NCBI GenBank assembly: GCA_021819825.1
Contig: JAKAEZ010000002.1
Location: forward strand, 1 to 64,000
Direction of reading: 5' to 3'
DNA: 64,000 nt
DNA from: Planctomycetota bacterium
GTDB taxonomy: Bacteria; Planctomycetota; Phycisphaerae; WQYP01
In this document: positions 1 to 8,066 of the stretch, piece by piece
How the letters are laid out: every line of letters begins with the position of its first letter
Numbering within the stretch: position 1 is the stretch's first letter
The notes under the pieces: model-generated
Seen by the model: only the letters and a program-made list of their open reading frames with translations
What the model was told of the DNA's origin: nothing
The model's database searches: none
Made by a program: the position numbers and the translations under genes

Positions 1-2
1 TC

Positions 3-137
3 GTTCGCCCCCGTGGAACTCGCGTGCCCTTATCCCGACGAGCGTCGGTCTGCTGCGCTATGCGGGAGCCGACGGGGGATCCCGGCTACCGCGACGACTA
101 CCTTGGCGTATCATTCGTCACGGCTGGTGATTTGTGA
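3..137 (+). other. Possible 3' tail of an FGE-sulfatase-type gene (partial or remnant)
   Basis: Frame 3 is open from the window edge to a TGA at 135-137. Its last residues contain PGYRDDYLG, which resembles the C-terminal end of formylglycine-generating-enzyme (SUMF1/FGE-sulfatase) domains, usually written as ...YLGFRV. Here the expected FRV is replaced by VSFV. The upstream residues do not keep the usual GGSW...CRSA pattern in this frame. The piece may therefore be a decayed gene end rather than an intact one. The other two forward frames are also open over most of this stretch, so the call is weak. Confidence 0.25.
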
Positions 138-251
138 TGCCGCTTGCAATTAAATCGCTGTGCTTATACAAACTGCTGACACCATAATCGGCGGCGGCCC
201 TTGCCGGCTTGCCTTTTATGGTTCTTTGGAAGTTTTTTGGAGTACTCCCCG

Positions 252-1985
252 ATGTATTGGTCCCGCACCTTAATTCCCACGAGCCGCGAAGCCCCGACCG
301 ACGCGGATATTCTCTCACATAAACTTATGATCCGCGCGGGGTTAATCCGCCGCATCAGCGCCGGTGTTTATGACTGGCTGCCGCTGGGCTGGCGGGCCAT
401 GCAGAAGATTAACGCCGTCATCCGGGAGGAAATGAACGCCATTCATGCCGAGGAAATCCACATGCCCGCCCTGCTGCCGGCTGAATTATGGAAACAGACC
501 GGCCGTTATTTTGATTACGGCGCGCTGCTATTTAAGCTCAAAGATCGAAAAGGCACGGAGATGATCCTTGGCCCCACGCACGAAGAATGCGTTACCGAAC
601 TTGTTAAAGCCTATGTCAGCAGCCACAAACAACTGCCCATCACGCTCTACCAGATTCAAACCAAGTTCCGTGATGAAGCCCGTCCCCGCAATGGACTGTT
701 GCGCGTGCGTGAATTTTTTATGAAAGATGCCTACAGTTTTCACAGTTCACTGGAAAGTCTGGATCGCACCTATCATGATATGTACGACGCCTATGTAAAA
801 ATTTTCCAGCGCTGCGGCATTCCCGCCATTCCAGTGGAAGCCGAAAGCGGCCCCATTGGCGGCGATGCCAGCCATGAATTTATCTGCCCGTGCGAAGCCG
901 GGGAGGATATTGTTGTGCGGGCCGCCGATAATTCCTGGGCGGCCAATCTGGAACGCGCGGGCCGAAGCACCGTGGTGCCGGCGTTTTCCGCCGCCCCGCA
1001 GATGCCTGAAGCAAAACTAGACAGAATCCAAACGCCCGACGCGGCCGCGATTGATGCGGTCTGTAAGCTGCTGAATATCCAAAGCACGCAAATGATCAAG
1101 ACCATGGTATTTCGCTCCGGCGACGCCAAGACTGGAAAATGGATTGTCGCGTGCGTCCGGGGCGACCATGAAATTAACGAAGCTAAAATTCGTCGCATCG
1201 CCGGCCCCGTGGAACTCGCCGATGAAGCGGCCGCCCGAGCCGCGGGATTTGTCATCGGCTACGTCGGACCGCATGTTGCCAACACCATTGAGGCTGAATT
1301 GATTATCGATCCCGACGCCCTGTTGACCGCCAACGCTACGTCCGGTGCCAATGAATTGCATTGGCATGTGACAAATTTCAACTGGAAACAACATCTGTCA
1401 GCCGATGTGCAGGCCAAGGCCATTATCGCGGATATCCGAAATGTTACCGCGGAAGATAAAGCCCCCAATGGCACCGATTTAATTTTCAGCAAGGGCATTG
1501 AGCTGGGCCACGTATTTAAACTCGGCACCAAATACAGCGACGCACTTGGTGCCAGCTACAGCGACGATAAACAGCAGAGCCATAGCGTTATCATGGGGTG
1601 CTACGGCATCGGGCCGGGGCGTATCTTAGTTGGTGCATTGGAAACACTATCTGATGCGGACGGTATCCGTTGGCCCATGGCGATTGCCCCGTTCCATGTG
1701 ATTATTACACCCATCAAATACGACGGCCAAGCCCGGGAGGTCGCGGACCGCTTGCATAAGGAATTCTCGGCCCGGCAAATTGATGTGCTGGTGGATGACC
1801 GCGACCAGCGGCCCGGTGTAAAATTCAAAGACGCAGATCTGATCGGTATTCCACTGCGGATTGTATTAGGGGATAAGTCGTTGGCCACGGGGCAAGTGGA
1901 ACTCAAAGAACGATCCAAAAAAGATCCGGAAATGGTAAGTATCGACAAGATTGTCGAACATGTGACCAAGCTGGTGCGGACATAG
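252..1985 (+). CDS. proS: Prolyl-tRNA synthetase, bacterial type with editing insertion
   Basis: Charges tRNA-Pro with proline in the cytoplasm. The 577-aa product matches the usual bacterial ProRS length of about 570. The N-terminus has the family's SHKLMIRAGLIR region. Class II motif 2 is seen as TKFRDE followed by RPRNGL near residues 135-145, and motif 3 as GCYGIGPGR near 449-456. The long middle part, about 210-375, is the INS editing domain that removes mis-charged alanine. An anticodon-binding domain (VLVDDRDQRPGVKFKDADLIG) follows. The ATG at 252 has a GGAG ribosome site at 239-242; a longer ORF beginning at 201 would add 17 residues unlike the family. A tRNA-Pro gene lies 4 kb downstream, probably by chance. 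The gene converges with the sigma factor gene. Confidence 0.97.
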   Translation: MYWSRTLIPTSREAPTDADILSHKLMIRAGLIRRISAGVYDWLPLGWRAMQKINAVIREEMNAIHAEEIHMPALLPAELWKQTGRYFDYGALLFKLKDRKGTEMILGPTHEECVTELVKAYVSSHKQLPITLYQIQTKFRDEARPRNGLLRVREFFMKDAYSFHSSLESLDRTYHDMYDAYVKIFQRCGIPAIPVEAESGPIGGDASHEFICPCEAGEDIVVRAADNSWAANLERAGRSTVVPAFSAAPQMPEAKLDRIQTPDAAAIDAVCKLLNIQSTQMIKTMVFRSGDAKTGKWIVACVRGDHEINEAKIRRIAGPVELADEAAARAAGFVIGYVGPHVANTIEAELIIDPDALLTANATSGANELHWHVTNFNWKQHLSADVQAKAIIADIRNVTAEDKAPNGTDLIFSKGIELGHVFKLGTKYSDALGASYSDDKQQSHSVIMGCYGIGPGRILVGALETLSDADGIRWPMAIAPFHVIITPIKYDGQAREVADRLHKEFSARQIDVLVDDRDQRPGVKFKDADLIGIPLRIVLGDKSLATGQVELKERSKKDPEMVSIDKIVEHVTKLVRT

Positions 1986-2011
1986 AAATCCGTGCCCGGT
2001 GCCCCGGTCCG

Positions 2012-2893
2012 TTACACCATCACCACTTGCCGCACGCCGTTGCCAAGATGCCGGGCTGTGCGATCCAAGAGATACTCCTGGCCTTGGAGCAGATGGTTTA
2101 ATTTTTTCAACGCTGCCATTTCAATCTGCCGCACGCGCTCCCGCGTAACCCCCAGGCGTGCGGCGATCTGGTCCAGCGTAAATGTTCCACTTACGCCAAT
2201 GCCGTTGCGCAGGCGTAAAATAAACGCCTCGCGGGGTTCCAGATGCGTCAAGGTAAGTTCAATCACCCGGGCCAACTCACTATGCTCCACCGCGGCTTCC
2301 GGTGCCGGTGTGCGGAGATCTTCCAGCAACTCGTGCACCGCAATGGAATTATCATTACCGGCGTCGGAAGCCTCCCCCACCGCATACATGGTACACGACG
2401 CTTTGCGCGCTGCCGCCACCATCGCGGCGGTTAAATGCATCCGGGCGGCGAGTTCTACATCTGATACAGCTTCACCATTGCCATCGCGGCTGCTGGTGGT
2501 TTCGCCGTGCAAACGGGCGATGCGCTGACTCATATACGCCGGCAGACGGATGGGCCGTGAATTAAGCATTAATGCTTTGCGTATGGCCTGCCGCACCCAC
2601 CAGGTGGCATAGGTGCTGAATCGCACCTCTTTTTCCGGATCAAATAAATCTACGGCGCGCACCAAGCCGATATTGCCTTCCGCCACCAGATCAATCAACG
2701 CCACGCCTCGGCGAACATACCGCCGGGCGATACTGACTACCAGCCGCAAATTACAACGTATCATTTCCTGCCGGGAAGCTGGATCACCTCGTTCGCGGAT
2801 TTGCCGCGTTAAATCCCGCTCCTGCTCCGGCGTTAAAAGCGGAAACCGGCGTATCTCTTCCAAGTACCATTGCAAATCAAGTTCATGTGCCAT
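2012..2893 (-). CDS. RNA polymerase sigma factor, sigma-70 family (RpoD/RpoS-like, no region 1.1)
   Basis: A 293-aa sigma factor that would direct RNA polymerase to promoters. Region 1.2 is at the N-terminus (LDLQWYLEEIRRFPLLTPEQE). Region 2 follows with NLRLVVSIARRYVRRG, then DLVAEGNIGLVRAV and RFSTYATWWVRQAI, the core-binding and -10 recognition helices. Region 4 near the C-terminus has the helix-turn-helix LDQIAARLGVTRERVRQIE, which reads the -35 box. The acidic region 1.1 of a housekeeping RpoD is missing, so this is more likely an RpoS-like group 2 factor. The ATG at 2893 follows AAGGGAGAA at a normal distance; a TTG at 2911 would add six residues and leave no proper ribosome site. It is transcribed towards proS. 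Confidence 0.95.
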   Translation of the reverse strand: MAHELDLQWYLEEIRRFPLLTPEQERDLTRQIRERGDPASRQEMIRCNLRLVVSIARRYVRRGVALIDLVAEGNIGLVRAVDLFDPEKEVRFSTYATWWVRQAIRKALMLNSRPIRLPAYMSQRIARLHGETTSSRDGNGEAVSDVELAARMHLTAAMVAAARKASCTMYAVGEASDAGNDNSIAVHELLEDLRTPAPEAAVEHSELARVIELTLTHLEPREAFILRLRNGIGVSGTFTLDQIAARLGVTRERVRQIEMAALKKLNHLLQGQEYLLDRTARHLGNGVRQVVMV

Positions 2894-3055
2894 AAGACGT
2901 TCTCCCTTCAATACCCTTCCGGACCAAGTTTTTTCTCGACGAGCTGATTCAGATGCGTAAAACGTAGAATCAGCTAAGTGATAATGTACAAACTTCTATC
3001 GGTATTTGGCAAGTGATAAATGAAAAAATTTTATGCCCCGTGCAGTCCCATAAAT

Positions 3056-4660
3056 TTACATGGCGGCAATTGGCTCGGTGGGTACCGCATTTGCACTGCC
3101 CACATGTCTGCCAAAAATGGTCAATCCATGTACCACACAAAGCTTGACCGGCACAATTTTTCCTTCCAGATTCGCCGGACCGTCAAATACCACGATCTGG
3201 TCCGCTGTGGTGCGACCCGTTAATTGAATAGCCCCTCTCATGGCGCGGAATGTTGAATCCTCAAATCGGGCATCGGCATTCCGCATAGCACCGGCCAAAC
3301 GCACACCAAGCTCGATGCGCGGGCCTTGGGCTTTCGTATCGGGAACGCCCTTTAGAGCACCGGCGATGACTGATTCGGCCGGTTGTTCCCATCCGCTGGG
3401 GCCTTCACACAGTACCTCTGCGGTAGAATCGATAAGTTCGCGATTTAATTGTTCACAAATATCATTTTGCAAGTTCAGCAGATCCTGATGGCGGGACCGC
3501 TTCACCGCCTCCGGGACATCATCTTCATGCCGCCGGATAGCCACAGTGCCTGGCCGGGGCGAATACTTGAAGATGTATGCATTTTTATATCTCGCCCGGG
3601 CCGCCAATTCCCGCGTGGCCTGATAATCCGCATCGGTCTCCGTGGGGAACCCCACAATAAAATCACCCACGATGGCAATTCCCGGCATATAACTTCTGGC
3701 CCGCTGCAGCAATTCCAGATAGCTTTCCACACTGTAGCCGCGATTCATCAATTTCAGTACCCGGTTGGAGCCGCTTTGGGCCGGAATATGTAAATATCGA
3801 CATATTCTTGGACATTGAGCCATGGTTTGCAGAATGTCATCACCGAAATCCGCAGGGAAACTGGTGATGAATCGCAGGCGCTGCAGTTCCGGCAACTGAT
3901 CATGCACCTGTTGGAGCAATTGCGCAAACGTGGTGCGGCGCGCCAGCGGTCCCGATGGACCGGATGCGGAGGAATCCTCATACACATAATGATTGACGGT
4001 TTGACCAAGCAACGTAATTTCCCGCGCCCCGGCATCCACCAGCCGACGGGCCTCATCAATAATGGCCTGTGGTGATCGGCTGACTTCCGGCCCGCGGGTG
4101 TACGGCACCACGCAATACGTACAGAACTTGTTGCAGCCGCGCACGACCCGGATGTATGCCTGATATTTGTTTTTTTCCGGTGAAAAACTGCGCGATAAGT
4201 CCAGCAGTTCCAGATGATCCTCCCCGGCTGAGGCCAGTGTTCCGGACCGACGCGCGGTGTCACCCGCCAGGGCCGCCTGTTGCCGGTGCGTGGCCAAGAC
4301 GTTTTCCAGCAATCCGGGAAGTTTGTCCAGTTCACCTGGACCACACAACAAATCCACCTGCGGCAATCGTTTTAACATGCCTAAGCCGTCGCGTTCCGCC
4401 ATACAGCCAATCACGCCAATCACCAAGTCCGGATTATCTTGCTTGCGTACCTTCAGCCTGCCCAGACGTGAAAGTACTTTTTGTTCTGATTTTTCCCGCA
4501 CCGAGCAGGTATTGTACAATACCACATCGGCCTGTTGGCTATCTGTGACAAAATCATACCCCATCGCCCGAAGTTGCCCCTCCACAAGCTCACTATCCAG
4601 GACGTTCATCTGGCAACCGAAAGTTTCGAGATATATTTTTTTCACGGACTGCATTTCCAT
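3056..4660 (-). CDS. miaB: tRNA-2-methylthio-N6-dimethylallyladenosine synthase with an insertion in the TRAM domain
   Basis: Radical-SAM methylthiotransferase that adds the 2-methylthio group to i6A37 of tRNAs. The N-terminal UPF0004 domain has its three cluster cysteines in ETFGCQMN, YNTCSVRE and GVIGCMAE. The radical-SAM cluster motif CNKFCTYC follows near residue 180. The C-terminal TRAM domain begins at AEVLCEGPS and ends with LTGRTTADQIVVFDGP. Between these two halves lie about 60 extra residues, roughly 420-478. This makes the protein 534 aa against the usual 440-475. The insertion is in frame and all catalytic motifs are intact, so I read it as a lineage feature and not as damage. The gene stands alone, divergent from the acyltransferase gene. 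Confidence 0.96.
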   Translation of the reverse strand: MEMQSVKKIYLETFGCQMNVLDSELVEGQLRAMGYDFVTDSQQADVVLYNTCSVREKSEQKVLSRLGRLKVRKQDNPDLVIGVIGCMAERDGLGMLKRLPQVDLLCGPGELDKLPGLLENVLATHRQQAALAGDTARRSGTLASAGEDHLELLDLSRSFSPEKNKYQAYIRVVRGCNKFCTYCVVPYTRGPEVSRSPQAIIDEARRLVDAGAREITLLGQTVNHYVYEDSSASGPSGPLARRTTFAQLLQQVHDQLPELQRLRFITSFPADFGDDILQTMAQCPRICRYLHIPAQSGSNRVLKLMNRGYSVESYLELLQRARSYMPGIAIVGDFIVGFPTETDADYQATRELAARARYKNAYIFKYSPRPGTVAIRRHEDDVPEAVKRSRHQDLLNLQNDICEQLNRELIDSTAEVLCEGPSGWEQPAESVIAGALKGVPDTKAQGPRIELGVRLAGAMRNADARFEDSTFRAMRGAIQLTGRTTADQIVVFDGPANLEGKIVPVKLCVVHGLTIFGRHVGSANAVPTEPIAAM

Positions 4661-4910
4661 CTTACTACCGCATTCGCGGGCGTTAACCGCGCATCACGTC
4701 CCAAGGACGGACAAGTCATAAATCATATCAAAATCAGACCAAAACACATCATGCCCGGAAATGCCCGGAAATAAGGCCGCGCCCATGCGCATGGAAGTTG
4801 GAATCTCGCAAATTAGCAGCAAGGTAAAAAGCCCTCTAACTTTATCACTCCTCTCGTGCGTCGGCGTTTCCCTTAACGGATTATCGGCGGGCGGTTAATA
4901 TGGACCCCCA

Positions 4911-5834
4911 ATGAAGCAGTCGTCACCTATTTTGGATCAGGCAACCTATCTTGCGGCCCGCAGCGCGGCCATGATGTTGGGCTTTTTCCCAGTCAACGCG
5001 AATCTGAGAACCGCCCGCGGGTTTGGCTCGCTTTTATGGGCGTTTGATAAAAAGCATCGCCTTCGCGGGTTGGAGAATCTCCGCGCCAGCTTTCCGGATT
5101 TTCCACAAAAAGAATTGGAACGCATTGGACAGCGATCCATACAACACTTTTGTGAACTCGCGTTAGACGTGATATTTTCCACCCGCGTTATCCATGTTGA
5201 AACGTGGCATAAGCATGTCCACTTGCATAACTTTCAGGCGGCGATGCAGATTATCTTACGCGGACAAGGCGCTATTATGGTCACGGGCCATTATGGCAAT
5301 TGGGAGATTTTGGGCTATACCATGGCTACGCTGGGCTTTCCATCGTATAGCGTGGCGCGCCCCATTGACAACCCACATATTGACGCATGGGTTTTGGGCG
5401 TGCGGGAAAAACGCGGGCAGATTATTTTATCCAAGCGCGGAGTTACCGCCACCGCACAGGATATTTTGAAAAATAACGGTGTTTTGTGCTTTATTGCCGA
5501 TCAGGATGCCGGCCCCAAAGGCATGTTTGTGCCCTTTTTTGGCCGTCTTGCCAGCACCTATAAGAGTATCGGCCTGCTGGCCATGCAACATCAGGTGCCG
5601 GTAATTATCGGATATGCCCGCCGTCGGGGTGATTTATTTGATTTTGACATCGGCGTAACGGACATCATTTATCCCGCGGATTGGCGGACGCACGATGAGC
5701 CGCTGCGTTATATTACCGAACGCTACACGCGCGGCATAGAAACATTTGTTCGTGAAGACCCCACGCAGTACTTATGGATTCACCGCCGGTGGAAGAATCG
5801 CCCCAGACACGAGCAAATACCGATAAACATATAA
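4911..5834 (+). CDS. Lipid A biosynthesis acyltransferase, LpxL/HtrB family
   Basis: Transfers an acyl chain to a lipid A precursor or related glycolipid at the inner face of the cytoplasmic membrane. The 307-aa length is typical of LpxL/LpxM. The catalytic HX4E motif is H127 to E132 in GHYGNWE. Other family features are SVARPIDNPHIDAWV, KRGVTATAQDIL and the ADQDAGPKG block, which resembles the usual DQ..G..G..VPFFG region. A hydrophobic segment (AARSAAMMLGFFPV) near the N-terminus probably anchors it to the membrane. Its presence with kdsB at 15.4 kb supports an outer membrane that carries lipopolysaccharide. Which acyl position is modified cannot be told. Confidence 0.88.
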   Translation: MKQSSPILDQATYLAARSAAMMLGFFPVNANLRTARGFGSLLWAFDKKHRLRGLENLRASFPDFPQKELERIGQRSIQHFCELALDVIFSTRVIHVETWHKHVHLHNFQAAMQIILRGQGAIMVTGHYGNWEILGYTMATLGFPSYSVARPIDNPHIDAWVLGVREKRGQIILSKRGVTATAQDILKNNGVLCFIADQDAGPKGMFVPFFGRLASTYKSIGLLAMQHQVPVIIGYARRRGDLFDFDIGVTDIIYPADWRTHDEPLRYITERYTRGIETFVREDPTQYLWIHRRWKNRPRHEQIPINI

Positions 5835-6260
5835 CTATCTCAATGCGAAGCAACCGTGCAGAATAATAGGCTCAGATTAAGAGCAATCGATAGGGGGAGT
5901 TGAACCGAAGGAGAGATTTTTGATTCGGTAACCGTCACGTAGTTGCTTCAACCTTATTTGCTCTACCCGCCGAGAGTTTTCCGGTAAACGGTGAGTTTTT
6001 CAAGGGTGAACGCCATAATGAATGCTGGATGGAAAGCAGAGAGTTGAGAGCAGACCGCAGGAGGCATTTCAACGGTTGACGGCAGCCACCTTTTTTGCGA
6101 CAGCCTTATTTTGCTCTCCTATCTGCTCTGAAAAATCGCCAGACCTTCGCAACAGCGAAATAATATGGCCTTTTTTCATGCTGCGCGGGTGAGGCTTGGC
6201 ATCATGGGAGACTACTCTCTCCAAACTACTGCTCTATTGTTTCGCCCGCGGGCGAAAAAA
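5835..6260. other. Intergenic stretch without a recognisable gene
   Basis: About 425 bases between the acyltransferase gene and tRNA-Pro. No frame gives a protein-like reading of any length. A short perfect palindrome (TTCGCCCGCGGGCGAA) lies at 6241-6256 and is followed on the plus strand by A residues, so it is not an intrinsic terminator for either neighbour. Confidence 0.5.
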
Positions 6261-6335
6261 TCGGGGCGACAGGATTTGAACCTGCGACTTCCTGGTCCCA
6301 AACCAGGCGCTCTAGCCAGGCTGAGCTACGCCCCG
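6261..6335 (-). tRNA. tRNA-Pro, anticodon UGG
   Basis: The minus strand folds into a full cloverleaf of 75 bases. The acceptor stem pairs CGGGGCG with CGCCCCG and leaves A73. The D arm is GCTC...GAGC. The anticodon arm is CCTGG, loop TTTGGGA, CCAGG, giving anticodon TGG with G37, as expected for proline tRNAs. The T arm carries GTTCAAAT. The CCA end is not encoded. A matching promoter lies just upstream. Confidence 0.97.
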
Positions 6336-6345
6336 ATGAGGCTTT

Positions 6346-6374
6346 AATTTAACCGATCTTGGTGAAACGTACAA
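6346..6374 (-). promoter_or_regulatory. Sigma-70 type promoter for tRNA-Pro
   Basis: Reading the minus strand, TTGTAC (6369-6374) is followed after 17 bases by TAAATT (6346-6351). Each hexamer matches the consensus at four of six positions. The -10 box ends about ten bases before the mature tRNA start. Confidence 0.45.
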
Positions 6375-6418
6375 AGCGCGCGGCCGTGGCTGCGGACGTG
6401 GTACTTTTACCAGGGTGA

Positions 6419-6487
6419 GTGGCGCGGGGGAGTTTCACCCCCGCGCTCTCGCAGAACCGGACATGAGCCTCTCGGCTCATCCGGCTC
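6419..6487 (-). ncRNA. Group II intron domains V and VI (3' end of a truncated intron)
   Basis: On the minus strand the 34-base segment at 6454-6487 folds as domain V. It starts GAGCCGGATGAGCC, has a GAGA tetraloop and closes with GGCTCATGTCCGGTTC, including the catalytic AGC triad near its 5' end. It is followed at once by a GC-rich hairpin at about 6419-6450 (GCGCGGGGG, TGAAAC, TCCCCCGCGC) that fits domain VI. It lies directly behind the maturase remnant, as in intact introns. No 5' half of the intron ribozyme is recognised upstream. Confidence 0.85.
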
Positions 6488-6510
6488 CCATCATCGCCAT
6501 TGCCATAAGA

Positions 6511-6984
6511 TTATGGCATGATTCCGATCGCCCAGTGGGCGAATAGATTCGGCTTGCCCTGCGCCAGGCGGCGCAGATAGTGCCAAGCTCGTCGCTGGTG
6601 GGTTCGGAATCGTTTGTATTTCCGTTGCACCCAACGCACCAATCGGCGATTTGGGTGGCGAAAGACACGCCGGAGTGCCGTTGGGTAGTACCGCCCAAAA
6701 TAGGTGATCTAGCCACGGATTTTCAAATTAAATCTCCGCGACAGTTCCTCCAGTTCCATGGCGTTGCTCCGTTGAAGGCTCCAGCTGCGGACTTCCGTCA
6801 CAATGGCTTTCATGGCCTTCCGGCTGATCGCCGGCAGGAACGCGGTGAATAGCTTGCCCCAGCGGCTTTTGGCCGCGCGGGGTTGAAAGCCATAGCCCAG
6901 GAAGTCAAACTGGGTATGCTCGTGGTCATCCACAAGGGTACCTTCGACTACGAGTCGGAACATCGACTCGAGGAGAACTTTCAT
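6511..6984 (-). pseudogene. Group II intron reverse transcriptase/maturase, C-terminal remnant
   Basis: The minus strand encodes the end of the RT palm/thumb (QFDFLGYGFQPR, SRWGKLF), then the maturase X domain. At the codon where the family has the tryptophan of RGWITYFG there is a TAG stop (6709-6711). Reading past it in the same frame gives ITYFGRYYPTALRRV, LVRWVQRKYKRF and AWHYLRRLAQG, ending at a TAA at 6511-6513. The N-terminal RT domain, including the YADD active site, is not found in the 6985-7208 stretch, which holds only broken fragments. The element is therefore dead: 5'-truncated with at least one nonsense mutation. It sits between tRNA-Pro and purQ. Confidence 0.88.
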
Positions 6985-7208
6985 CTCCTTGGCTCAACAC
7001 ACTCTCCATCGCACAGGCCAGCCAGCCCGCTGGCCGCCGTTCCGGCCGGTTCCCGCACAATTCCTGAAAATGCAATGCCATCACTGAGGAGAACGCCGGC
7101 ATTGGCGGCAGTACTGTTTGGTGCCGCGAGGGCGCAATTTCCCCGGGGGCGCTTGAGTTCTCGACCACTTCGATGCGATAATGCGCCAAGTTGGAAAAGG
7201 ATCGCTTC

Positions 7209-8024
7209 ATGGAATCATCAACTGTCCGAGTGCTGCTGCTGCGAACGGCCGGCACGAATTGTGATAAAGAACTGGCTCTAGCCTTTCAGCGGGCGGGTGC
7301 CAATGTAGAGACGATACATATACACCGCCTGCTGGCCGAACCTGGGCAATTGACAGCCTATCAGATATTGGGCATTCCCGGCGGATTTTCCTACGGAGAT
7401 GATATTGCCAGCGGGAAAATCCTGGCCAATGAATTGCTGCACCACCTGCGCGAGCCGTTGGAGCAATGGGTGCGCGATGGCAAAATGATTCTGGGCGTAT
7501 GCAATGGATTTCAAGTTCTGGTCAAGGCCGGCTTGCTGCCGGGGCCGTTGCCGCAGTTGGACCCATCCGACGTATTTACTACCACACTGACGCATAATTC
7601 CCAGGCCCGCTTTGAAGACCGCTGGGTGCGGTTACAATCTCAATCATCTGTTTGCAAATGGATCGAACCGGGTAAATCTCTGCTGCTGCCGGTGGCCCAT
7701 GGAGAAGGACGATTCGCAGTGCGCGATCAGGCGATTATGGATGCGCTGGAAGCTAATGATCAAATTGTTTTGCGTTATGTTTCTGAAAATGGAAAACCCG
7801 CGAAAGATTTTCCCGACAATCCCAATGGGAGTGCCGGAGCCATCGCCGGAATATGCGATGTCACCGGACGAATTTTAGGACTTATGCCGCATCCAGAGCG
7901 GTTTATTAATATCCGGCAGCACCCATACTGGACTCGGCTGGACGGCGCGGCCGCACCGGATGGTCTGCAATTATTTGAAAATGCAATTAAGTACGTTCAC
8001 AGCACGATGGCTGTGAGCGTTTAA
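7209..8024 (+). CDS. purQ: Phosphoribosylformylglycinamidine synthase, glutaminase subunit
   Basis: Supplies ammonia from glutamine to PurL in the fourth step of purine synthesis. The class I amidotransferase signature is clear: GGFSYGDD near residue 60, the nucleophile cysteine in GVCNGFQVLVKAGLLPG near 97, and the His-Glu pair in LMPHPERF near the C-terminus. At 271 aa it is longer than the 225-230 aa subunit of the small PurQ class. It has an insertion between the nucleophile and the His-Glu pair, as in the longer PurQ forms. The ATG at 7209 follows GGAAAAGGA (7193-7201). An upstream in-frame TTG at 7191 overlaps that ribosome site and is less likely. purL is not in the window; purF is at 49 kb. 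Confidence 0.95.
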   Translation: MESSTVRVLLLRTAGTNCDKELALAFQRAGANVETIHIHRLLAEPGQLTAYQILGIPGGFSYGDDIASGKILANELLHHLREPLEQWVRDGKMILGVCNGFQVLVKAGLLPGPLPQLDPSDVFTTTLTHNSQARFEDRWVRLQSQSSVCKWIEPGKSLLLPVAHGEGRFAVRDQAIMDALEANDQIVLRYVSENGKPAKDFPDNPNGSAGAIAGICDVTGRILGLMPHPERFINIRQHPYWTRLDGAAAPDGLQLFENAIKYVHSTMAVSV

Positions 8025-8066
8025 TACCGGCGGTTTTACCGGTATACCGACACGGAGGTCAGCGTT

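Noticed and set aside
6241-6256. Palindrome TTCGCCCGCGGGCGAA near tRNA-Pro as terminator
   Set aside because: It is followed by A on the plus strand, and on the minus strand T residues come before the stem, so it fits no intrinsic terminator.
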